The position numbers and the translations under genes are program-made. A stretch of DNA of 35,262 bases, taken from assembly GCA_007132385.1 (NCBI GenBank), contig SLOU01000231.1, positions 1 to 35,262 of the forward strand, given 5' to 3'. Of the stretch, positions 17,931 through 26,322 are shown piece by piece (the first letter of the stretch is position 1; each line of letters opens with the position of its first letter). Under the pieces are notes generated by a model, which searched no databases, was not told where the DNA came from, and saw nothing but the letters and a program-made list of their open reading frames with translations. This stretch comes from Balneolaceae bacterium. GTDB taxonomy: Bacteria > Bacteroidota > Rhodothermia > Balneolales > Balneolaceae.

Positions 17931-20851
17931 GGTTCTGCAAGGCTTCTCATTACGGTATCGGCTATTTCAGGACGAATCTGTCGTATTTCAGTCCCATAAC
18001 TGCGGTTCGGATACGTTCGGTTTGTTAAAAGAATGATGGATATACCCGAATCAGGATCAATCCAGATACTTGTACCGGTAAACCCGGTATGACCGAAGGA
18101 GTTGGGTCCCAACAAACTACCGGCACTTGTGTAATCCTCGCTTTTGCGGTCGAATCCGTATGCTCTTTGATTGATCGGGGATCTGTGACCTGTAAAGAGC
18201 TCAATGGTGGCAGGTTGCAGGTATGTTTTTCCCGCATAAAATCCCTTGTTTAGTAACATTTGAGAAAATATGCCCAGATCTTCGCCGGTTGCAAACAGTC
18301 CGGCATGCCCTGCAACACCATCCATAAAATAAGCTCTTTCATCGTGCGCGTAACCCTGAACGGTACCCCTGCCGTAAATAATATCAATTTCAGTTGGAGG
18401 TATCCGGTTTCTCATCCATATGCCCAAACGCCCCGGATTAAAATGAGTACTGCTCATTCTCAGTGGATTAAAGAATTGGTTCCGTATAAATCGGTCGATT
18501 TCCTGGCCGCTTACCTCCCGAACTATTTCAGCCAGCAGAATGAATCCGAGATCGCTGTAAACATATTCTTCTCCGGGGGCGTTTTCAAGTGGTTCATCAC
18601 GTACAGCCCTGATCAATTCGCTTCTGGATTGTAGTCGATCCACGTAAATTCGAAAAGCAGGTAAACCGGATGTATGAAGAAGCAGATGCCTGATAGTAAC
18701 ATCACTTTTTACCGGGGCATCATATTCAGGTATATATCTGGAGACTGGGTCGTCAAGGCTGATTTTCCCCTCTTCGTGTAATTTCATAATTGCAGTGGTA
18801 GTCGCCACAACTTTGGTTATCGAAGCCAGATCATAAACATCATTTGATCTGACAGCCCTGGTTTTGGTATAGTCATGATATCCATAACCCTTGTTCCAGG
18901 CGATGACCCCGTCTTTTAATACGGTTACCACACCTCCGGGAAATATTGAATCTTCAATGGCCGATTGCATGATGTCATCAATTCTCATGAGAGAATCGGT
19001 ACGAAAGCCCACCGTTTCCGGTGAATCAAACCGGATTACCGAATGAGGCATTTCAATTCCGTCTCCCGGATCATACAATCCGGGAATATCTACGGGAATC
19101 CTGCCGGCAATGTTAGAGCCGCCAAAAAGTGCCGGAACTGTGTTTATAACCTGATGGCTGGATCCCGACCAGGCAAGGATATGTGCATCCGTATCCTTCA
19201 ATTCCTGCAGTACATATGGATTGCCAAATGCGATCAAAACCGAGGGTTGATCCAGCTTCTCAAGCTTTCTGAGAAATGAAAGCTGGTCGTCGGTAAGTTG
19301 CATCGGTTGGTGGGAACGCACAAATATAAATGACCCGATAACCAACAGGTCAGCATTCATAGCATCCGATAATATATTTTCCTTTTCCTCTTCCCCTGTT
19401 CTGCGATCTAAGGCATGGAATACGACGTTAGAGTGATATTTCCGCATTTCTCTTGCCAGATTATTACCGGTTGACCCGGAATGGTCGTCGGCTACTGATA
19501 CGACCACAATACGCTGGTTATCGATCTCTCTGATGGGTAAAATTTCATTTTCATTTTTCAAAACAGTAACCGATTCACGTGCAATCCGATTGGAAATTTT
19601 CCGGTGCTCCGGGGTGTTGATTTTGTAATCAAGTGCATGGATATCGGGCAGTGGGTTTTCAAAGAGCCCGTTTTCTTTTTTCAGATTCAGAATTTTTCGA
19701 ACCGATTGCTCGATACGCTCTTCCGAAAGCCGGCCATGTTTTACAGCCATTTCCACTTCATGTATGGCAGTCATTTCATCCGGACTGATGAGCATCACAT
19801 CCGCTCCGGCACTCAGAGATCTTATTACAGCTTCACCGGGTGAAAACGTGTTTGTAATACCTTGCATTTCAAGGCCGTCAGTGACTATCAAGCCGTCAAA
19901 ACCCAAACTATCGGAAAGTATTCCATTCAGTATTTCCGGATCCAGTGTGCCGGGAAGCTCAGGGTTTGAACTGATATTTGGGAATGCAATGTGTGCACTC
20001 ATGATACTTCTGAGGCCACTCTCTATTGCTATTTGAAATGGTCGTAATTCGATTGATTTCAGCCGTTCATAATTATGATGCATAACCGGAAGTGCCAGGT
20101 GCGAATCGGTATCGGTATCCCCGTGTCCTGGAAAATGCTTGGCAGTTGCAAGCAGGCCCTCTTCTTCAACACCTCTGATGAAGGCGTTCCCAAATTCGGC
20201 AACCATCTCGGGGTCAGCCGAAAATGAACGTACATTGATGACCGGGTTTTCCGGGTTATTATTAACGTCAAGAACCGGGCCAAAGATCTGGTGCACACCA
20301 AGAGCTTTAGCTTCACGTGCGGTTATTTTTCCCTTCAGATAGGCATTTTGAGGATTTCGTGTTGCTGCAATACCCATTGCAGGAGTAAACCGTGTAGTAC
20401 CCTGTACTCTCATTGCTGCCCCGAATTCCATATCCTGTGTAATCCAGAGCGGGATTTCAGAGCGTTGCTGAAGTTCTCTTGTCATAACAGCCTGTCCATA
20501 GATGTCTCCTGCCATAAAAATGAGTCCACCTACTTGATAACGGTCGATCAATCTTTTCCATTCAAGATATCTTTGGTCATATTGATTTCTGAATGTACCG
20601 TTAACCGGAATAAAAAAGAGCTGGCCAATTTTTTGCCGCAGTGACATCTCCTGAAGCAGTGAATCAACGTCTGTATGAGATATTTCTTCAGGTTTCTCTG
20701 TCACCGGTAGATCGGGGGATGGTTCTTCCAGGCCGGTTTCAACAGGCTGTTCTTCAGGCGTAGTGGGGAAAGCCGGTTCACTGCTTTTACAGGCAATGCC
20801 AAAAATTAACCACAACGTCAGCAGATAGATGATGATATGTTTGATGTTCAT
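17927..20851 (-). CDS. glycoside hydrolase family 3 (NagZ-like beta-N-acetylhexosaminidase) fused to serine beta-lactamase-like domain
   Basis: 974 aa; GH3 motifs KHFPGHGDTDTDSHLALPVM and GLIVTDGLEMQGI; C-terminal SxxK (SITKVVATT), YSD (YSDLGF), HTG (HTGFTG). Start overlaps none upstream; its stop region overlaps the deaminase start by 4 bp. Confidence 0.9.
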   Translation of the reverse strand: MNIKHIIIYLLTLWLIFGIACKSSEPAFPTTPEEQPVETGLEEPSPDLPVTEKPEEISHTDVDSLLQEMSLRQKIGQLFFIPVNGTFRNQYDQRYLEWKRLIDRYQVGGLIFMAGDIYGQAVMTRELQQRSEIPLWITQDMEFGAAMRVQGTTRFTPAMGIAATRNPQNAYLKGKITAREAKALGVHQIFGPVLDVNNNPENPVINVRSFSADPEMVAEFGNAFIRGVEEEGLLATAKHFPGHGDTDTDSHLALPVMHHNYERLKSIELRPFQIAIESGLRSIMSAHIAFPNISSNPELPGTLDPEILNGILSDSLGFDGLIVTDGLEMQGITNTFSPGEAVIRSLSAGADVMLISPDEMTAIHEVEMAVKHGRLSEERIEQSVRKILNLKKENGLFENPLPDIHALDYKINTPEHRKISNRIARESVTVLKNENEILPIREIDNQRIVVVSVADDHSGSTGNNLAREMRKYHSNVVFHALDRRTGEEEKENILSDAMNADLLVIGSFIFVRSHQPMQLTDDQLSFLRKLEKLDQPSVLIAFGNPYVLQELKDTDAHILAWSGSSHQVINTVPALFGGSNIAGRIPVDIPGLYDPGDGIEMPHSVIRFDSPETVGFRTDSLMRIDDIMQSAIEDSIFPGGVVTVLKDGVIAWNKGYGYHDYTKTRAVRSNDVYDLASITKVVATTTAIMKLHEEGKISLDDPVSRYIPEYDAPVKSDVTIRHLLLHTSGLPAFRIYVDRLQSRSELIRAVRDEPLENAPGEEYVYSDLGFILLAEIVREVSGQEIDRFIRNQFFNPLRMSSTHFNPGRLGIWMRNRIPPTEIDIIYGRGTVQGYAHDERAYFMDGVAGHAGLFATGEDLGIFSQMLLNKGFYAGKTYLQPATIELFTGHRSPINQRAYGFDRKSEDYTSAGSLLGPNSFGHTGFTGTSIWIDPDSGISIILLTNRTYPNRSYGTEIRQIRPEIADTVMRSLAEP

Positions 20852-20917
20852 GTCAAACTCATTTATATGTACATAGTATTAAATTTTAAATACGTTTGAT
20901 CCGAATGAGTCATAATG

Positions 20918-23362
20918 CTACCTGGGAACTAACTGCATGGTTTGATAACTGGTTTCATGGAAAAAAGTACTGTCCTGGTAGATATAACGATACTGACCCT
21001 GAAGCCAGAGTTCGGTTTGATCACCAAAAAATTCGGATAGAGGATTGCCGGACTGACCGGTGGGCAAAATACTGTGACTACGGCCTCTGTCGGAAAAATC
21101 AACAATCCGCCGGATAGACGGCCCGAGTGTCATCTCGAAAGGTTCCAGCCAGCTGTATTCCCCTTTATTCAAACTCATTCCATGGCCAGGTGCAGCATAG
21201 GGGCCTTTACTCATAAGATTGTTTACGATCATTTTAAGTGTGATGGATGCATCTTCTTCCTTTATGGCGTCCCGAAAAAGGGGAGGAGCCAGCGAGACCG
21301 TATGTAAATTCTCCCATCTCCAGAGAAACGGTTCAGGCCCATATTGTTCGGTAAGCCAGTCGATTGCATCCTGCATACTTTGTGCAATGATATCATCACG
21401 GGTTTCGGTGACATCGGTTTGTTGATTATTAAATAAGAAACTGTCTTCCATCAACAGGCGCGTCATAACACGAACCGGGACATTTTCAAGGCGCATGAAA
21501 TTTGTAAGCACCTCTTCACTCATAAGGTCACTCATCGTATTACGGGTCAGTTTTATAAAGAAAGCATCCAGGACAGAAGCTGCAGTTGATTCGGGCAGGT
21601 ACTGGAAGTCCCAGTTTTCCAGGTAAGGTGCTACAACGGTATAATCAAACTCATCACTGCTCAGACGGAGTATTGGCAGGATAAGCTCTACAATTTCACG
21701 TGCATGTACCGAATAGCTGTCAAATTGCATTTGTTGAAAAATGTTGGCATCCACTGTATCGACCTCAGCCAAAAATTCTTCAATTCGTTCAATGCGGGAA
21801 GGAGGTTCCCAGAATGTAGCTATATAATGCGGATAACTGTCGGTATGAAGCTTGTTATTTGCATTTGCCACGTAACCGGTTTCCGGGTTTATGATTCTTG
21901 GCATTTCATCAAAATCAATCCAGTCGTACCAGTCATAATCAGGGTCCCATCCGGGTCTGAAAAGAAGTGGATTAAAATCACGGATTGGCAAGCGTGCGGC
22001 GCTGAAAATTGCAATATTCCCCTCTCGATCTGCATATGTAAAATTCTGACCCGGTGTATGGAAATACCCGAGTGCTTCCCGAAAAGATTCCAGATTCTCA
22101 GAACGGTTGATTTGATAGAGGGCATATATTTCATGACTTACCTGATGTCCGGTCCATTTCATGGATATAAGCCGGTCATCGGCGATCTCCACATTTGGAT
22201 ATATATCTGTAATGATGGGGCCATGCATGGTTTTACGAAACCGGTAATGGATATCATCGTTATCCTTGACCCTGATGACTTCATCCTGATTTTCGTAATC
22301 CCGGTAAATTGCCTCACCATTGAGGCTGTCAGCCAGATACTGATCTGAATGATCCGGGTTTTGTATTTCAAGAAAAAAATCGGTGTCGTCTGCCATCATA
22401 TTGGTCAGCGACCAGGCAAAGTCATTGTTTTGGCCCAATACAACCACTGGAGAACCCGGAATGGTTGCCCCTGTAATGGTATGGTTTTGAACTGACTGGT
22501 GCATTTCATACCAGTGGCCAGGCATGGAAATCCCCATATGAGGATCGCCGGCCAGTATAGGCATGCCGGAGTGAGTCCGGCTTCCGTCGACCGCCCAGGC
22601 ATTGCTGCCAACCGAAGTCCCTTTGCGGCCGGTCATTGATCGAAACCTGAATTCGGTATCAAGTATGGGCATTACAGCTTCGGCAGCCTGGAGCGATTGC
22701 TGCTCGTTCATCATAGTCGGATATGTGTCGTCATACCGTGGGAAAAGTTCCTGTAAAACCGACATCGGCAGGTTTTCAGCCAGGTGGGCATACGTTAGTT
22801 TACTCCACCAGCTGATGTTCATCTCCCATGCCATCAGCCTCGAAATAGCATAAGAGTGAGTGGGTGTCCATTCGATCGGTTCGATACCGAGCAGCATAAA
22901 TTCGACCGGCAGGTTTCCTTTGTTCTGTTCAACAAAATCATTAACACCCCGGGAGTAGGCTTCCAAAACGGTATGAATTTCTTCAGGAGCTTCTTGCTCA
23001 ATTCGTTCGGCTGTTTCCCAAAATCCAAGCGTTCTCTGGTATTTATCAAATTCGATCAGATCTTCACCAAGAAACTCGGCAAATCGGCCTTCGGCTGCAA
23101 TCTGTGTGAACGTCATTTGCCAAAGACGATCTTGTGCATGTACATATCCAACGGCATAGTAGAGATCTTCCTCGTTGTCGGCATATATGTGGGGTACGCC
23201 GAATGTATCCCAGTGTATATCCACATTGCTGTTTAGTCCGGGCAACTCTACAACGGCAGAATAATCGGGTAGGGGCTTGTAGAATGTCCAGTAAATAGCC
23301 AGTGCAGATACACCCAGAATCAGTATCAGTAGAAATAGGGCAATGCGAAGAACAGTTTTCAT
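20918..23362 (-). CDS. penicillin acylase family protein (Ntn hydrolase)
   Basis: Start placed at the ATG giving MKTVLRIALFLLILILGVSALAIYW; DTFGVPHIYADNEEDLYYAVGYVHAQDRLWQM; Ntn nucleophile GSNAWAVDGSRTHSGMPILAGDPHM. The longer tool ORF to 23686 overlaps the divergent gene. Confidence 0.9.
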   Translation of the reverse strand: MKTVLRIALFLLILILGVSALAIYWTFYKPLPDYSAVVELPGLNSNVDIHWDTFGVPHIYADNEEDLYYAVGYVHAQDRLWQMTFTQIAAEGRFAEFLGEDLIEFDKYQRTLGFWETAERIEQEAPEEIHTVLEAYSRGVNDFVEQNKGNLPVEFMLLGIEPIEWTPTHSYAISRLMAWEMNISWWSKLTYAHLAENLPMSVLQELFPRYDDTYPTMMNEQQSLQAAEAVMPILDTEFRFRSMTGRKGTSVGSNAWAVDGSRTHSGMPILAGDPHMGISMPGHWYEMHQSVQNHTITGATIPGSPVVVLGQNNDFAWSLTNMMADDTDFFLEIQNPDHSDQYLADSLNGEAIYRDYENQDEVIRVKDNDDIHYRFRKTMHGPIITDIYPNVEIADDRLISMKWTGHQVSHEIYALYQINRSENLESFREALGYFHTPGQNFTYADREGNIAIFSAARLPIRDFNPLLFRPGWDPDYDWYDWIDFDEMPRIINPETGYVANANNKLHTDSYPHYIATFWEPPSRIERIEEFLAEVDTVDANIFQQMQFDSYSVHAREIVELILPILRLSSDEFDYTVVAPYLENWDFQYLPESTAASVLDAFFIKLTRNTMSDLMSEEVLTNFMRLENVPVRVMTRLLMEDSFLFNNQQTDVTETRDDIIAQSMQDAIDWLTEQYGPEPFLWRWENLHTVSLAPPLFRDAIKEEDASITLKMIVNNLMSKGPYAAPGHGMSLNKGEYSWLEPFEMTLGPSIRRIVDFSDRGRSHSILPTGQSGNPLSEFFGDQTELWLQGQYRYIYQDSTFFHETSYQTMQLVPR

Positions 23363-23467
23363 ACAGATGATTAATACAGACCTTATATTATGTGTTGTAA
23401 GATTGAAAATTCCGGGCAAAATACATACTCTGAAACCCGGAAAGATCCTAAGAAAAATAACATTATT

Positions 23468-24322
23468 ATGAGTGAGAAGAAGAAAGTTTCTGTTATCGGT
23501 GGCGGAACTATGGGAAATGGGATTGCTCAACTCTTTGCACTTCACGAGTACCAGGTCCACGTTGTTGAAACCAATCAGGAACTTGCAGACCACGCCTTTG
23601 AGGCGATTGAAATAAATCTGGATCGAATGGTCCAAAAAGAGAAAATCGACAATAAGAAAAAAAAGGAGACACTTCAATGTATTCACTTATTTCAGGCAGC
23701 GGAAGATGCTGTAAAAGGTTCGGAATTGATTATCGAAGCTGTTCCTGAAGAATTTGAAATAAAAAAACAGGTATTTTCAGATTTAGATGAACATGCACCA
23801 GAAGATGCTATCCTGGCTACAAACACATCGTCCATTTCCATAACAAAACTTGCTGCGGTTACCAGCCGGCCGAACCGGTTTATCGGTATGCATTTTTTTA
23901 ATCCGGTTCCGGTAATGAAGCTCGTGGAGGTGGTAAGCGGACTTCAAACGGATCCAGAAGTGGTGCACAGGATACAACAGACAGCGAAAGAATTAGGCAA
24001 AGTACCTGTTCCGGTCAAGGATTCACCTGGATTTGTGTCCAATCGTGTTTTGATGCCGATGATAAATGAAGCGATATTTTGTGTGTACGAGGGAGCAGCA
24101 ACCCCTGAAAACGTGGATGAGATTATGAAGCTTGGGATGGGACATCCGATGGGTCCGCTGCGGCTTGCCGATTTTATCGGATTGGATGTTTGCCTGGACA
24201 TACTGAATGTACTGTACGAGAGTTTCAGGGATTCCAAATACCGTCCGTGTCCACTATTAGTACAGATGGTGGATGCCGGTAATCTGGGTGACAAGACCGG
24301 GTCCGGATTTTATAAGTATTGA
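23468..24322 (+). CDS. 3-hydroxybutyryl-CoA dehydrogenase / 3-hydroxyacyl-CoA dehydrogenase
   Basis: MSEKKKVSVIGGGTMGNGIAQLFALHEYQVHVVE; TNTSSISITKLAAVTSRPNRFIGMHFFNPVPVMKLVEVV; GFVSNRVLMPMINEAI. Internal ATG preferred to the tool start at 23390. Confidence 0.93.
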   Translation: MSEKKKVSVIGGGTMGNGIAQLFALHEYQVHVVETNQELADHAFEAIEINLDRMVQKEKIDNKKKKETLQCIHLFQAAEDAVKGSELIIEAVPEEFEIKKQVFSDLDEHAPEDAILATNTSSISITKLAAVTSRPNRFIGMHFFNPVPVMKLVEVVSGLQTDPEVVHRIQQTAKELGKVPVPVKDSPGFVSNRVLMPMINEAIFCVYEGAATPENVDEIMKLGMGHPMGPLRLADFIGLDVCLDILNVLYESFRDSKYRPCPLLVQMVDAGNLGDKTGSGFYKY

Positions 24323-24410
24323 TCTTGGAATTCGGGGAGCTGCCAGTGTCTGTGAGGATTATCTGCCAAGGACGGAAAAATAAAATTGTAAATAAAATAA
24401 AATCCAAGCG

Positions 24411-25427
24411 TTGATAGATTTACGAAGTGATACGGTAACACGTCCAACCCCTGACATGCTCAGTGCAATGATAAAAGCAGATGTTGGGGATGATGTATTT
24501 TCAGAAGATCCGACGGTCAATAAATTTCAGCAAAAAATTGCCGGAATGTTCGGGAAACAGGCAGGACTTTTTGTTCCAAGTGGAACGATGGGAAATCAGT
24601 TGTGCCTGCACGTACTGACAAAACCCGGGGATGAAATCATCATCGACGAATTGGGCCATATATTTAATTATGAAACGGGTGCTGCTGCTCATCTCTCATC
24701 CCTTCAATTGAAACCGCTGCAGGGTGATCAGGGGAAATTAAATTCCGGACTGGTTCGGTCAGCGATACGAACCCGGAATGAATGGGATCCCTGGAGCCGG
24801 GTAGTGGCAATAGAAAATACCACAAATAAAGGCGGTGGTGCATGTTATTTGAAGAATGAGCTCTTGTCGCTTCGTGAAGTTGTAAATGAACATAATCTGA
24901 AACTGCATCTGGATGGAGCCCGAATCTGGAATGCAATTACAGCCACCGGAATTGAGCCTGAATTTTTTGGTGAGATCGCAGATACGATTTCCGTTTGTTT
25001 TTCCAAAGGGTTGGGAGCACCGGTTGGCTCCATGATACTCGGAACCGATGAAATGATCCGCAAAGCCCGTCGTTCGCGCAAGATGTGGGGAGGTGGCATG
25101 CGGCAGATCGGGATACTCGCCGCTGCGGCTGACTTTGCGGTGGAACACCATTGGTCGTTACTTGAAGAGGATCACCGAAGGGCCAGGATGTTTGCCGAGA
25201 TGATATCAGAAGTTTCAGCATATTCAGTGGAACCTGATCGTGTTGAAACAAACATAGTTTTATTTAAAATCCATAATAGAAGCGCCGCTGAATGTGTAGA
25301 TAAACTCGCTAAACATGGTATTGGTATGGTAGCCTTTGGGCCGAATATAGTTCGGGCAACGTTTCACTTTCAAGTAGGTGATAAAGGAGTGGCCAAAGCT
25401 GTTGATCAATTAAAGAATATGGTATAA
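24411..25427 (+). CDS. low-specificity L-threonine aldolase
   Basis: MIDLRSDTVTRPTPDMLSAMIKADVGDDVFSEDPTVN; LHLDGARIWNA; CFSKGLGAPVGSMILGTDEMI (PLP lysine). TTG start. Confidence 0.93.
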   Translation: MIDLRSDTVTRPTPDMLSAMIKADVGDDVFSEDPTVNKFQQKIAGMFGKQAGLFVPSGTMGNQLCLHVLTKPGDEIIIDELGHIFNYETGAAAHLSSLQLKPLQGDQGKLNSGLVRSAIRTRNEWDPWSRVVAIENTTNKGGGACYLKNELLSLREVVNEHNLKLHLDGARIWNAITATGIEPEFFGEIADTISVCFSKGLGAPVGSMILGTDEMIRKARRSRKMWGGGMRQIGILAAAADFAVEHHWSLLEEDHRRARMFAEMISEVSAYSVEPDRVETNIVLFKIHNRSAAECVDKLAKHGIGMVAFGPNIVRATFHFQVGDKGVAKAVDQLKNMV

Positions 25428-25521
25428 TGGATCCATCGATTGATTGCTGATTTCTGATCGATCTATTCAATATATTTAGGTCAAAAATTTCAAAGAAGCC
25501 GACAGACGGATAATCGAATAT

Positions 25522-26322
25522 ATGATTCAATCAATTAGTGATAGTGAATTAACGCAATTTAGAGAAGCTGCTGAAGACTTTGCCCGGAAGGGAGGGGATT
25601 CAACGCTGGAGTATTTTGAAAATAGATTATTCGGATTGGAATTCAAGTCTGATCAGTCGCCGGTAACCAGGGCCGACAGGGAATCTGAAGAGATCATTCG
25701 TGAAGAAATTATTTCCAGGTTCCCGGATCATGGCATCATTGGTGAAGAATATGGCAGCGAAGGCGAGGATAAAGATGTAGTTTGGGTAATCGATCCTATT
25801 GATGGTACTCAATCGTTTATCCATGGGATTCCGCTCTACTCTACATTGATTGGGGTCCTGATCAATGGGTCACCACTGGTGGGTGTGATTTATGTGCCTG
25901 CACAGAAAGAACTGGTATCTGCTGCAGCAGGTATGGGTGCTCAATGGAACGGGAAAACGTGTCGAGCCCGTACCTGCAATGAATTGGGCGAGGCGACGTT
26001 TTTAACAACGGATGTCGTTCACATACATAAATATGAATTTTATCAACCGTTTAAGGAACTCATAGATAAAACAAGGATACACAGAACATGGGGAGATGCC
26101 TACGGTCATTTAATGGTAGCCACCGGGAGAGCTGATATTATGTTTGATCCTATTTTAAGCATTTGGGATGCTGCAGCATTGCTGCCGGTGGTATCAGAGG
26201 CAGGAGGCAGTTTCTCCGATGTATATGGAACTGCATCCATTGAAACCGGTAATGCATTGTCCTGTGCTTCAGGTTTGCAGAATTCTGTATTAGAACTGTT
26301 TAAAAAACATAACAAAGTATGA
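25522..26322 (+). CDS. inositol-monophosphatase family protein, probable histidinol-phosphatase (HisN-like)
   Basis: GIIGEEYGSEGEDKDVVWVIDPIDGTQSFIHGIPLYSTLIGV and SIWDAAALLPVVSEAGG metal-binding motifs. Confidence 0.85.
   Translation: MIQSISDSELTQFREAAEDFARKGGDSTLEYFENRLFGLEFKSDQSPVTRADRESEEIIREEIISRFPDHGIIGEEYGSEGEDKDVVWVIDPIDGTQSFIHGIPLYSTLIGVLINGSPLVGVIYVPAQKELVSAAAGMGAQWNGKTCRARTCNELGEATFLTTDVVHIHKYEFYQPFKELIDKTRIHRTWGDAYGHLMVATGRADIMFDPILSIWDAAALLPVVSEAGGSFSDVYGTASIETGNALSCASGLQNSVLELFKKHNKV

Noticed and set aside
21704-22348. 214-aa plus-strand ORF inside the penicillin acylase gene
   Set aside because: Fully antisense to a well-supported gene, and its composition looks like a shadow frame.
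23390-23467. N-terminal extension of the 3-hydroxyacyl-CoA dehydrogenase ORF
   Set aside because: The Rossmann fold starts right after MSEKKK at 23468; the extension is probably untranslated.
23363-23686. Upstream extension of the penicillin acylase ORF
   Set aside because: It precedes a clear signal peptide at 23362 and overlaps the divergent dehydrogenase gene; read-through of an open frame is the simpler explanation.
25429-25480. Repeated GATC/ATCGAT-like words after threonine aldolase
   Set aside because: Too short and irregular to support a terminator or a binding-site array by eye.
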